DNA of 24,047 nucleotides from an uncultured Clostridium sp. (GCA_905212085.1 CAJMDF010000031.1:1-24047), one strand, 5' to 3'. Positions 1-5,740 are shown, counted from the stretch's first letter. Notes: generated by a model not told the origin, from the letters alone. Translations and numbers: made by a program.

Positions 1-58
1 TATCTATTATAATTTTACGTTTTTCTGTAAATTTAATAATATGTTAATAATTTATTCT

Positions 59-250
59 AAAGGACCTTTTTTATTTGCAGAAAGAGAATTTGAGCTTAAA
101 AAAGTGAACTTCTCTTAAAATCAAATACCGAAAATTCTCTAAAAATCCTGAAAGCCTGCACGGTGCTGAACTTTTGCATTAAAAAAGAGGCCTCTTATGC
201 CTCCTATTTATAAATACTGGAGACAGCGGGAGTCGAAACAATGTCCAAAG
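59..250. repeat. Degenerate copy of the ssrA 3' end and its downstream flank (repeat copy A)
   Basis: Two blocks here match the region just downstream of the functional tmRNA gene, in the same order, orientation and spacing. Block 59-92 matches 5547-5580 at 29 of 34 positions. Block 218-250 matches the last 33 nt of ssrA (5708-5740) at 26 of 33 positions. The blocks are 125 nt apart here and 127 nt apart there. On the minus strand the second block keeps TTTGGAC, the T-loop TTCGACT, CCCGC and the acceptor end GTCTCCA, but the 5' half of the T-stem is changed (ATTGT), so it could not fold as a functional tmRNA end. It is best read as a displaced attachment-site copy. Positions 251-370 hold nothing else I recognise. 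Confidence 0.7.
181..203 (-). terminator. Intrinsic terminator after the ssrA remnant
   Basis: Read on the minus strand, a GAGGC/GCCTC stem with a 7-nt loop is followed by six T. It lies about 15 nt beyond the degenerate ssrA end. It may be the original ssrA terminator left behind by insertion, and it would now stop transcription coming from the fic unit. Confidence 0.55.
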
Positions 251-370
251 ATTTCTCCATTTTAGCATATTGCATACTTATAGTATTGCTCTAAATTTTA
301 GTTATATCAAGTGGATTCAAGGTTTTCTTATCATTCTGACACACTTTATTTTATGTATAACAAAACTCTT

Positions 371-535
371 CTATGAAAAATTATATTGGGTTGTAATATC
401 TCCATTTGGTAATTGAAATATAATCTTCCCATTTATACTGTATACATTTGGAATACCTTTTTTACGATTATTTTCTTGAGCTTTTTTAATTGCTCTATTA
501 CCTATCTTTAATAATTTTTTTGCCGTTTTATTCAT
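371..535 (-). CDS. Small basic protein, 54 aa, companion of the Fic gene
   Basis: This is a short open frame that starts with ATG 26 nt after the fic stop codon on the same strand, so it is probably co-transcribed with fic. The product begins MNKTAKKLLKIGNRAIKKAQ, a strongly basic helix, followed by ENNRKKGIPNVYSINGKIIF, which looks like a short beta unit ending in QLPNGDITTQYNFS. The pattern (lysine-rich helix, ENxxKGIP, then a hydrophobic strand and PNG) resembles small proteins often found beside toxin-type genes; that resemblance is from memory, not a search. No clear ribosome binding site is visible, so it may depend on translation of fic. It could be an antitoxin-like partner, but the Fic protein already carries its own inhibitory motif. 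Function unknown. Confidence 0.55.
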   Translation of the reverse strand: MNKTAKKLLKIGNRAIKKAQENNRKKGIPNVYSINGKIIFQLPNGDITTQYNFS

Positions 536-561
536 AACAAAAAACTCATAAATTTATGGTA

Positions 562-1617
562 CTAAGCTTTAGTATACCAAGCTCCACGAGTACTTCCATG
601 TTTTATTAAATAATTCTGTTTAACTAAGTTAGCAAGATGTTTTTTTATAGTATTAATATTTGTGCTGGTTAATTCTGCTAATTCAGAAATTGTTGCTCGA
701 TCTTTTGTTTCAAAAACTTCCATTATTTTTGCAGATATTTTGGGTAGAGCAAGATTTGAAACTTTTTTGGATTCTGTATGCTCTAATTTATATTCAAGCC
801 TTATTTTTTGTTTTTGTAATGCTTTTAAGAAAAACATAAGCCAAGGAGTGTAATCAGGGTTACTTTTCAACGTTGTTTGAGTTTGACGTAATGCTCTATA
901 ATATGCTTCTTTATTATCCTCAATAATTGATTCTGTAGAACTGTATGGTATATATTTATAACCTGCTTTTAGTAGTAATAAATTGGTTAAAGCTCTTGAT
1001 AATCTTCCGTTTCCATCTTGAAATGGATGAATCGCAAGAAAATTTACAACAAAAATACCTATAACTATCAGTGGATGATAAAATCTATCATTTAGATTTT
1101 TATTTGTCCATTCTATTAGTTCTTGCATTTTTAAAGGTGTTTCAAAAGGCGTTGCAGTTTCAAATACTATTCCTAATTCTTTTCCTTCACTATCATAAGC
1201 AGCTACAGTATTTGATATTTTTTTATATTCACCTTTATGTTTTTCATCTTTAAATGAATATTCAAGTAAGATTTTATGCAATTGTTTTATATAGTTTTCT
1301 GATAAAGGAATAACTTCCCAATCTTCAAAAATTGTATCCGCAAGTTTTGCATAACCTACAACTTCTTCTTCATCTCGGTTTGCAAAAGATTGCTTATTTA
1401 TTCTAGATAGTAATTCTTCAACTTGTTTATCAGATAACTTATTTCCTTCAATACGATTTGAAGAACCTACACTTTCTATTGTGGCAACTTTTTTTAATGC
1501 TTGTAATTTTTCAGGTGACATTTGTTGCCAAAGTTTCCAACTGCCTTTGAACTCATCTATTTCACTTATAATTGCAAGCATCTGATTATTAATCTTTATA
1601 TCTAAATTTTCAAACAT
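562..1617 (-). CDS. Fic-domain protein (probable AMP transferase) with N-terminal inhibitory motif and C-terminal winged helix
   Basis: The 351-residue protein carries the Fic active-site motif HPFQDGNGRLSR at residues 197-208, complete with catalytic His, Asp/Gly-Asn-Gly anion hole and Arg. Fic enzymes of this type transfer AMP (or a related nucleotide moiety) to hydroxyl side chains of target proteins. Residues 53-58 (SNRIEG) fit the inhibitory motif [ST]xxxE[GN], placed before the Fic core as in class II Fic proteins, so activity should be self-restrained. Residues about 295-345 form a winged helix-turn-helix (ISELAELTSTNINTIKKHLA), suggesting DNA binding and perhaps autoregulation. The leader has three direct repeats that fit an operator. 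The gene sits in the ssrA-linked island, with a small downstream companion ORF. The target protein cannot be predicted. Confidence 0.93.
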   Translation of the reverse strand: MFENLDIKINNQMLAIISEIDEFKGSWKLWQQMSPEKLQALKKVATIESVGSSNRIEGNKLSDKQVEELLSRINKQSFANRDEEEVVGYAKLADTIFEDWEVIPLSENYIKQLHKILLEYSFKDEKHKGEYKKISNTVAAYDSEGKELGIVFETATPFETPLKMQELIEWTNKNLNDRFYHPLIVIGIFVVNFLAIHPFQDGNGRLSRALTNLLLLKAGYKYIPYSSTESIIEDNKEAYYRALRQTQTTLKSNPDYTPWLMFFLKALQKQKIRLEYKLEHTESKKVSNLALPKISAKIMEVFETKDRATISELAELTSTNINTIKKHLANLVKQNYLIKHGSTRGAWYTKA

Positions 1618-1622
1618 AAAAT

Positions 1623-1676
1623 ACCTAATTAGACCTAATATGACCTAATAATATATTTTTTTTACCCAATTGTCAA
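1623..1676 (-). promoter_or_regulatory. fic promoter with three 10-bp operator-like repeats
   Basis: On the minus strand a consensus -35 TTGACA (1671-1676) is followed by a 17-bp spacer and -10 TATTAT (1648-1653). The heptamer ATTAGGT then occurs three times with an exact 10-bp period (plus-strand ACCTAAT at 1623-1629, 1633-1639, 1643-1649). The first copy touches the -10 and the last supplies the AGG of the probable ribosome binding site. One-helical-turn spacing suggests a protein binding on one face of the DNA. Confidence 0.7.
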
Positions 1677-1753
1677 GATTAAATATCTCTTAAAATAATT
1701 TTATGCTTATTTCCTATTTTTAGATATAAGTTTGTAATATCCTTTTTCTCGGG

Positions 1754-1794
1754 AAAACGAAAGTCTAACAAATATCCAATTAGGCTAAAATATA
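1754..1794. repeat. 41-bp perfect direct repeat, left copy
   Basis: All 41 positions are identical to 5487-5527, in the same orientation, and the core reads CTAACAAATATCCAATTAGG. The two copies bound a 3.7-kb stretch holding the WYL/HNH module. The similarity drops sharply outside, apart from a weakly similar stretch on the right side. The stretch 1618-1992 holds only this repeat, the fic promoter and hairpins; no gene is visible. Confidence 0.95.
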
Positions 1795-1812
1795 AAGTAG
1801 ATTTGCTTTTCA

Positions 1813-1879
1813 AAAAATTCTTTTATTTCGAGAAAAAGAATTTTTGTCTTATAAAGAGACCTAAATAGGTCTCTTTTTT
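1813..1879. terminator. Double hairpin, probably a bidirectional terminator
   Basis: The first hairpin has a 12-bp AT stem (1813-1824 with 1834-1845) followed by T residues. The second has an 11-bp stem AAAGAGACCTA/TAGGTCTCTTT (1853-1863 with 1866-1876) followed by T residues and flanked by A on the other side, so it can work in both directions. It lies beyond the end of the WYL-HNH unit and would insulate it from fic. Confidence 0.75.
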
Positions 1880-1897
1880 ACGTCTTTACATAGATTG

Positions 1898-1933
1898 AAA
1901 GTAACAAAGAGTTTGAAAACAGTGTGTTACTTT
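1898..1933. other. 9-bp perfect inverted repeat in the intergenic stretch
   Basis: AAAGTAACA (1898-1906) and TGTTACTTT (1925-1933) form a perfect 9-bp stem with an 18-nt loop, between the double terminator and the stop of the first HNH gene. There is no T-run next to it. It may be an operator or an RNA hairpin in the 3' end of the WYL-HNH message. Confidence 0.35.
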
Positions 1934-1992
1934 ACACCAAAATCAAACGATCTATAAATTAAAATCAAGCCATGTGATTTTTTATATTATGT

Positions 1993-2526
1993 TCAGCTGA
2001 AAACTTTAAATCCATGGACATAAGAATGTTCTTCTTTTGTCAGTAATACTAAGTTATCAACTGTATTATAATAACCATCGTTTGTTATATGGTGTACTTG
2101 ATAGCCATCTCCGTCTTTTTTCCCAAGAAAGGTGTATGCAACAAATTTATAAATATAATCTTTTCTCAACTTTTCATTTGCTAGTGTAACATATTGTGTT
2201 TTTTCATCTTTTTGTTTTTGTATTACTCCTTCATATTTTATTCTGCCAAGATTACTCACTGTATATTTATTGTTTAGTGGAAATTCTTTCCAAATTTCAC
2301 CTTTTAAATTATGTTTTACATATTTAAAAGAAGGAGAAATACTTTTTCTTGTTTCTAGATCATTAAATAGTGGGGCGTAATTGTTTAATCTACATTTTAG
2401 GTCATCAAGCCACGCATAATAATTTTTTTTATATGTTTTTAAATAGGCATCTTTTTCCTCTTTTGTCATTATTGTAGAATTGTTTATTTGTTCTTGTATA
2501 AATTCTAATGTATGCATTCTATCCAT
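1993..2526 (-). CDS. NUMOD4-HNH endonuclease-like protein
   Basis: The 177-residue product has a NUMOD4-like DNA-recognition segment at about 78-100 (EIWKEFPLNNKYTVSNLGRI) and an HNH segment at 143-171 with His145-His146, Asn154, Asn158-Leu159 and His167, matching the HHxxxx..N..NL....EH pattern. This suggests a metal-dependent DNA nicking or cutting enzyme. The first 75 residues are helical and charged and have no recognised domain. The gene begins 3 nt after the stop of the WYL gene, with its ribosome binding site AAAGGAG inside the WYL gene end, so the two are one operon. Such proteins are usual in phages and group I introns as homing nucleases; here the pairing with a WYL regulator points to a defence or mobile-element role. 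Activity is inferred from motifs only. Confidence 0.85.
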   Translation of the reverse strand: MDRMHTLEFIQEQINNSTIMTKEEKDAYLKTYKKNYYAWLDDLKCRLNNYAPLFNDLETRKSISPSFKYVKHNLKGEIWKEFPLNNKYTVSNLGRIKYEGVIQKQKDEKTQYVTLANEKLRKDYIYKFVAYTFLGKKDGDGYQVHHITNDGYYNTVDNLVLLTKEEHSYVHGFKVFS

Positions 2527-2529
2527 AAT

Positions 2530-3489
2530 TTACTCCTTTATGTTTTTTACCATAGCTAAAATTGTTTGATTATATTCATCTTTTAATTTTCGAGGTGCAA
2601 TTATTTTTACACTATCTCGCCATTTTAAAAGTTCTGTAATGATTTCATATTCTCCGCATGCTTTAAATTTTAAAGTATATGTTCCATCATTATTTAATTT
2701 GCCAGTTTGTGTTGGATGGAAATAATATTCCTGAACATCTGGTGTTGCTTCTTTTTTGAATAAAAGTTCAACTTCAAAGATTTCATTTTGATAAATTCCA
2801 AAAGATTTATTTGTATAATCTTGAATATTAAATTTTTCATCTTTATCAAAATAATCATTAGTCAGTTTAATTTCTTTTAATTTAGATATTCTGTATAACC
2901 AAATTTTATCAGCCCAGTTATTATGAGCAGCTAGGTATAATTTATCTGAGTATATTATTCCATAAGGATTTAAAAGAACATTTTTATCAAAGTATTTAGC
3001 TTTAATTTTTTTTTGACTCAAGATTCCTTCATTAATTATTTGTAGAATATCCAATGAAATGTCTTCTCTAAAGCCTTGTCTTACGCTATATGCTTGATTA
3101 TACAATAGCTCTTGTATGTCAACATTCGAAATTTTATCAGGTGTTAAGGCTTTTATTTTTTCTATAATTTCTTGAATTTCTTTTTGCTTGTTTGGATTTT
3201 TAATTAAATTTTTGCACATTTCTAAATTTGCAAAATCAGAAGACGAAAAATTTATAAGCCAATTCATCGTTCCTTTTTTAAATCTCCACCTTTTTTTATT
3301 GTCATGAAAATTTTCTACTTCTTCAATTTTATTTGGGAATTTTTCAGTTAAGACTGCTTTCATTCTTTCTGCCGAGCGTCTGCAACAATTAAATTTATCT
3401 GCTATTTCATCAATTGTTAATCCACAATAACTGTTTTGCATAAGTATAGCTAGTTCTATTATTTCATTTGCTTTATTTAGTCTAGACAT
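2530..3489 (-). CDS. WYL-domain transcriptional regulator
   Basis: The 319-residue protein has an N-terminal winged helix-turn-helix (about 8-45, LTIDEIADKFNCCRRSAERM), a WYL domain at about 145-210 with the core DKLYLAAHN and the later WLYRISKLKEI, and a C-terminal WCX extension at about 235-310. WYL proteins bind DNA and sense ligands, probably nucleic acid or nucleotides, and often control phage-defence or DNA-damage genes. The start is set by GGAGG five bases before ATG. The promoter carries a palindrome on its -35 that recurs upstream of two other genes of the module, so autoregulation and control of the neighbours are likely. A broken copy of the C-terminal end of a related gene lies at 4183-4263. 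Confidence 0.92.
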   Translation of the reverse strand: MSRLNKANEIIELAILMQNSYCGLTIDEIADKFNCCRRSAERMKAVLTEKFPNKIEEVENFHDNKKRWRFKKGTMNWLINFSSSDFANLEMCKNLIKNPNKQKEIQEIIEKIKALTPDKISNVDIQELLYNQAYSVRQGFREDISLDILQIINEGILSQKKIKAKYFDKNVLLNPYGIIYSDKLYLAAHNNWADKIWLYRISKLKEIKLTNDYFDKDEKFNIQDYTNKSFGIYQNEIFEVELLFKKEATPDVQEYYFHPTQTGKLNNDGTYTLKFKACGEYEIITELLKWRDSVKIIAPRKLKDEYNQTILAMVKNIKE

Positions 3490-3518
3490 TTCAACCTCCG
3501 AGTTTTAAGTTTTACTAT

Positions 3519-3559
3519 ATTATACATAATAAAACTCAAATACGACAAAAAGAGTCGTA
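3519..3559 (-). promoter_or_regulatory. WYL-gene promoter with palindromic operator 1
   Basis: On the minus strand -10 TATAAT (3519-3524) and -35 TTGTCG (3543-3548) are separated by 18 bp. The -35 lies within the perfect palindrome TACGACAAAAAGAGTCGTA (3541-3559; 6-bp arms, 7-bp spacer). A protein bound there would block RNA polymerase. Confidence 0.7.
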
Positions 3560-3597
3560 GTTATTTGTAAATCGATAAGTATTTTAGTAGAAACCTA

Positions 3598-3636
3598 TCC
3601 GACTTATTTTGTCGTAAAAGTTACTTAAAATAAAAT
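3598..3636 (+). promoter_or_regulatory. Promoter of the coiled-coil/WG gene with operator 2
   Basis: TCCGAC-TTATTTT-GTCGTA (3598-3616) matches operator 1 in arms and spacer length, with one mismatch in the left arm. Its right part supplies a -35 TTGTCG (3609-3614), followed by a 16-bp spacer and -10 TAAAAT (3631-3636). This mirrors the divergent WYL promoter, with the operator on the -35 in both. Confidence 0.6.
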
Positions 3637-3692
3637 TAAAAGATTTAAACGGTGATAATTACATATAAATTTACGAAGAATAGGAGAATATT

Positions 3693-4178
3693 ATGACAGA
3701 ACAAATTATTGAAAATGCAAAGCTGGAAGCTCAAAAAATTATTGAAGACGCTAAAAAAGAAGCAAATAGAATATTATCAGAATCTGCACTTTTAAAGGCC
3801 ATAGAAAAAGAAGCACTAAAAATTAAAGAAAAAACTTTTAATGAGATTAAATTGGCAAAATTAGAAATTCAACCAATAGAATCTATATTTAAATATGAAA
3901 GCTGTAAACATTTATTAGAAAATTTATGGAAGGTCCAAAATTTTGATACAAAACAATTTGCTCTTTTTCATAGTGAAAATAAGCAGCTAACAGATTTTAA
4001 ATACTCAATAATTGAAAGATTTGAGGGGGTTGCAAATAATCATTTTTTAATCGGAGTTTTAGATGATTATGGAGTTAATGGACAATTTGGAATTTTGAAT
4101 GATAAAGGTGAGGAAGTGCTTCCTATGATTTATGATTCAACTGATAGTGTGCTAGAACAATACAAAAAATTAGTCTAG
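3693..4178 (+). CDS. Coiled-coil protein with WG-repeat-like C-terminus, function unknown
   Basis: Residues 1-58 form a long charged helix with alanine/glutamate heptads (NAKLEAQKIIEDAKKEANRI), like the stalk of the F-type ATPase b subunit or DivIVA-type coiled coils. Residues about 127-149 (VNGQFGILNDKGEEVLPMIY) match the WG-repeat pattern (NGKWGLIDKKGKEVIPPIYD) with Phe in place of Trp. There is no signal peptide or membrane segment, so it should be cytoplasmic. The start is supported by AGGAG eight bases before ATG. It is divergent from the WYL gene, and both promoters carry the same palindrome. It is the only plus-strand gene of the module. It may act as a scaffold or target-binding partner for the nuclease-like proteins, but nothing in the sequence proves this. 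Confidence 0.82.
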   Translation: MTEQIIENAKLEAQKIIEDAKKEANRILSESALLKAIEKEALKIKEKTFNEIKLAKLEIQPIESIFKYESCKHLLENLWKVQNFDTKQFALFHSENKQLTDFKYSIIERFEGVANNHFLIGVLDDYGVNGQFGILNDKGEEVLPMIYDSTDSVLEQYKKLV

Positions 4179-4182
4179 CATA

Positions 4183-4263
4183 TTAAACATTTGTTTTAAT
4201 TTTTGGCGAGATAATGTTTACACTATCTCGCCATTTTAGTAATTCTGTTATAAATATTGCCCA
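4183..4263 (-). pseudogene. Remnant of the C-terminus of a second WYL regulator
   Basis: On the minus strand the frame ending at TAA (4183-4185) reads ITELLKWRDSVNIISPKIKT, against ITELLKWRDSVKIIAPRKLK in the intact WYL protein (residues 284-303). The matching DNA includes 19 identical bases. An in-frame stop lies directly upstream, so only about 26 codons survive. This shows that a second, related WYL gene once stood next to the second HNH gene. Confidence 0.8.
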
Positions 4264-4278
4264 TTAATATAATACGAC

Positions 4279-4839
4279 CTATTGTCTTGGAATGGAATGG
4301 TGATCACAAGCATTTATCCAAATTAAATTTTTAACTCGACTATCTCTTGGATCATTGTTGATATGATGTATTTGTACTCTTAAATTTTTTGGTACGGTAC
4401 ATTTTTGACATTTTTCATTTTGACAAGTTTTATTTTGACATTTTTCTTTTATATGTTCACAACTTAACCAAGTTTTAGCAACAATCTGATAAATTTTTTC
4501 ATAGGTAAAACTTTCAATTAATTCCATATCTTCAGAATTTATTTTTCCATTAACTCTGATTCTTCCATAATTGCTAACCTCTATAGTATTAATATTTCTA
4601 TATTTTTCCCACCAATGTGTCTTCTCTTCGTTTGTATAATCCCCATATATTCTCCATTTTTCATCCTTCCATAAATCTGGAGCTGTTTTTAATGAATCGA
4701 TTTCTTCATCTGGAACTTTAATCTTATCTCTTTGATCAATAACAATTTTTTTTAAATCCTCAATATCGTATGTTGATTCCCCAATATCAACACGATCCGT
4801 TTCGTCATGAATTTCTAAAATCTTTTTTTCTATTTTCAT
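4279..4839 (-). CDS. HNH endonuclease-like protein with NUMOD4-like segment and cysteine-rich insertion
   Basis: I place the start at 4839 (MKIEKKILEI), because GGAGG stands five bases before this ATG; the frame stays open further upstream without one. The 186-residue product has a NUMOD4-like core at about 86-97 (IEVSNYGRIRV) and an HNH segment at 157-181 with His158-His159, Asn161-Asn162-Asp163, Asn171-Leu172 and a His180-His181 pair. Between them lies a cysteine-rich insertion with C127, C134, C139, C144 and C147, made of short repeated CQNK/CQNE units that could bind zinc. The N-terminal 55 residues are acidic. It follows the 123-aa gene by 40 nt on the same strand and precedes the WYL remnant. 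Probably a metal-dependent nuclease; the substrate is unknown. Confidence 0.82.
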   Translation of the reverse strand: MKIEKKILEIHDETDRVDIGESTYDIEDLKKIVIDQRDKIKVPDEEIDSLKTAPDLWKDEKWRIYGDYTNEEKTHWWEKYRNINTIEVSNYGRIRVNGKINSEDMELIESFTYEKIYQIVAKTWLSCEHIKEKCQNKTCQNEKCQKCTVPKNLRVQIHHINNDPRDSRVKNLIWINACDHHSIPRQ

Positions 4840-4879
4840 ATATACCTCCATTTTTATATTTATCACAAAAACCACAATG

Positions 4880-5251
4880 TCAGAATTTATTTAGCGTTAA
4901 TATACCCAGCTCTTTTAATTTATTGCTTATTTCCTGAAATAAAACATCTGATATAGTATAAGAAAATTCAAATACTTCAGCTCTTTCTTTTGAAAATTCT
5001 TTATAAAAGCTTTTAGCCATTTGATAAATTTTTATAAATTTATCAGAAATTTGCAAAGAATACCTATCAACATCTTCTCCATTCCAAATATTATCTCCTA
5101 CTAAATTTCCATTTGCTGAAATTCTTAAATAACGAGTTCTATCATCGTTTGTTAATAACAAAACTTTTTCATTATCTTTACTCATTAAATCTTCAACTAA
5201 ACTTGTTTTTTTTACAAAATATGCGTGGATTTTTGGATTGTTGTTTATCAT
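4880..5251 (-). CDS. Hypothetical protein, 123 aa, first gene of the second HNH unit
   Basis: I do not recognise this family. The frame is open from a TTG at 5278, but that codon overlaps the predicted -10 element, so I choose the ATG at 5251 (MINNNPKIHAYFVKKTSLVE). The product is soluble and mixed alpha/beta, with a beta-rich first half (KVLLLTNDDRTRYLRIS) and a helical second half ending KELGILTLNKF. No cysteines, signal peptide or membrane segment are seen. It is followed after 40 nt by the cysteine-rich HNH gene and preceded by the third copy of the module's operator, which ties it to the WYL regulator. Confidence 0.7.
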   Translation of the reverse strand: MINNNPKIHAYFVKKTSLVEDLMSKDNEKVLLLTNDDRTRYLRISANGNLVGDNIWNGEDVDRYSLQISDKFIKIYQMAKSFYKEFSKERAEVFEFSYTISDVLFQEISNKLKELGILTLNKF

Positions 5252-5269
5252 AATATTGTCTTTCTTATT

Positions 5270-5311
5270 CTTATACAATTCTAATTTATGCCTCTGGCAA
5301 AATAAGTCGTA
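5270..5311 (-). promoter_or_regulatory. Promoter of the 123-aa/HNH unit with operator 3
   Basis: TCTGGC-AAAATAA-GTCGTA (5293-5311) shares the 7-bp spacer and right arm with operators 1 and 2, and the core CAAAATAAGTCG is identical to operator 2 read in reverse. The left arm is imperfect. On the minus strand a -35 TTGCCA (5295-5300) inside it faces a -10 TATAAG (5270-5275) across 19 bp. Confidence 0.5.
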
Positions 5312-5349
5312 ATAAATTTATTAACAAGTTCGACTGAAAAACAAAATTA

Positions 5350-5475
5350 ATGGTTCGACACCTTGTGATCCGGATGTGGAAAGTAAACATTTGCAATATT
5401 GTCATAAATTGGCTTGGGGTAGTCGAAAACTACCTTGTAAGAAAATTCTCAACTGAAAATAAAGAAACTATGTAA
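5350..5475 (+). other. Unassigned block with a 41-codon open frame
   Basis: This stretch is richer in GC than its surroundings. An ATG frame runs 41 codons (MVRHLVIRMWKVNICNIVIN, then WLGVVENYLV) without a ribosome binding site. The minus strand also has a 33-codon stop-to-stop frame containing VVFDYPKPIYDNIANVYFPH. I cannot tell which strand, if either, was coding; it may be the relic of a gene lost from the island. The rest of 5252-5707 holds the repeats and operator 3. Confidence 0.2.
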
Positions 5476-5486
5476 ACTTATTTGGA

Positions 5487-5527
5487 AAAACGAAAGTCTA
5501 ACAAATATCCAATTAGGCTAAAATATA
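5487..5527. repeat. 41-bp perfect direct repeat, right copy
   Basis: It is identical to 1754-1794 over 41 bp in the same orientation, with the flanking GG dinucleotide also shared two bases upstream. It abuts repeat copy B downstream of ssrA, so the WYL module is framed by this sequence on both sides. Confidence 0.95.
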
Positions 5528-5546
5528 CACTACAAAAGCTTTTACA

Positions 5547-5740
5547 AAAGGACTCTTTTTGTTTGCCAAAAGAGAATTTGCGATCCCATAACCCAAAATT
5601 TGTCTAAATTCTCTCTTTCTAAATTCTCTTGATTTTGCAAAATTGCACACTGTGCGCGTATTTGCTCCATATAAGATAGCACTAACCCTTGCTATGACTG
5701 ACAAAATTGGAGACGAGGGGAGTCGAACCCCTGTCCAAAA
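5547..5740. repeat. ssrA 3' end plus downstream flank (repeat copy B, intact junction)
   Basis: This is the partner of 59-250. It contains the functional ssrA 3' terminus (5708-5740) and a 34-bp block at 5547-5580. Two short GAGAATTTAGA units within it can pair with AAATTCTCT and may serve as an ssrA terminator. A TTG-started frame across 5513-5704 exists but overlaps these repeat features and is not called as a gene. Confidence 0.7.

Noticed and set aside
4205..4232. GGCGAGATA/TATCTCGCC inverted repeat as a designed terminator of the coiled-coil/WG gene
   Set aside because: Both arms lie within the WYL C-terminal remnant (RDSVNIISP codons) and there is no T-run. It is probably a by-product of that coding relic, though it may still fold.
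4271..4278. Fourth operator at the end of the second HNH gene (TACGAC)
   Set aside because: It is only a half site; the downstream arm has the wrong spacing and sequence, and it is not at a promoter.
5252..5278. TTG start extending the 123-aa protein by nine residues
   Set aside because: The TTG falls on the predicted -10, and an ATG at 5251 gives a simpler start.
5513..5704. 63-codon TTG-started frame downstream of ssrA
   Set aside because: It has no ribosome binding site, it runs through the 41-bp repeat and the ssrA-flank repeat, and the matching left-hand copy is full of stops. More likely non-coding repeat sequence.
1..5740. Integrase, transposase or CRISPR array in the island
   Set aside because: No recombinase motif or evenly spaced repeat array was found on either strand. 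The mobile-element reading therefore rests only on the ssrA copies and the 41-bp repeat.
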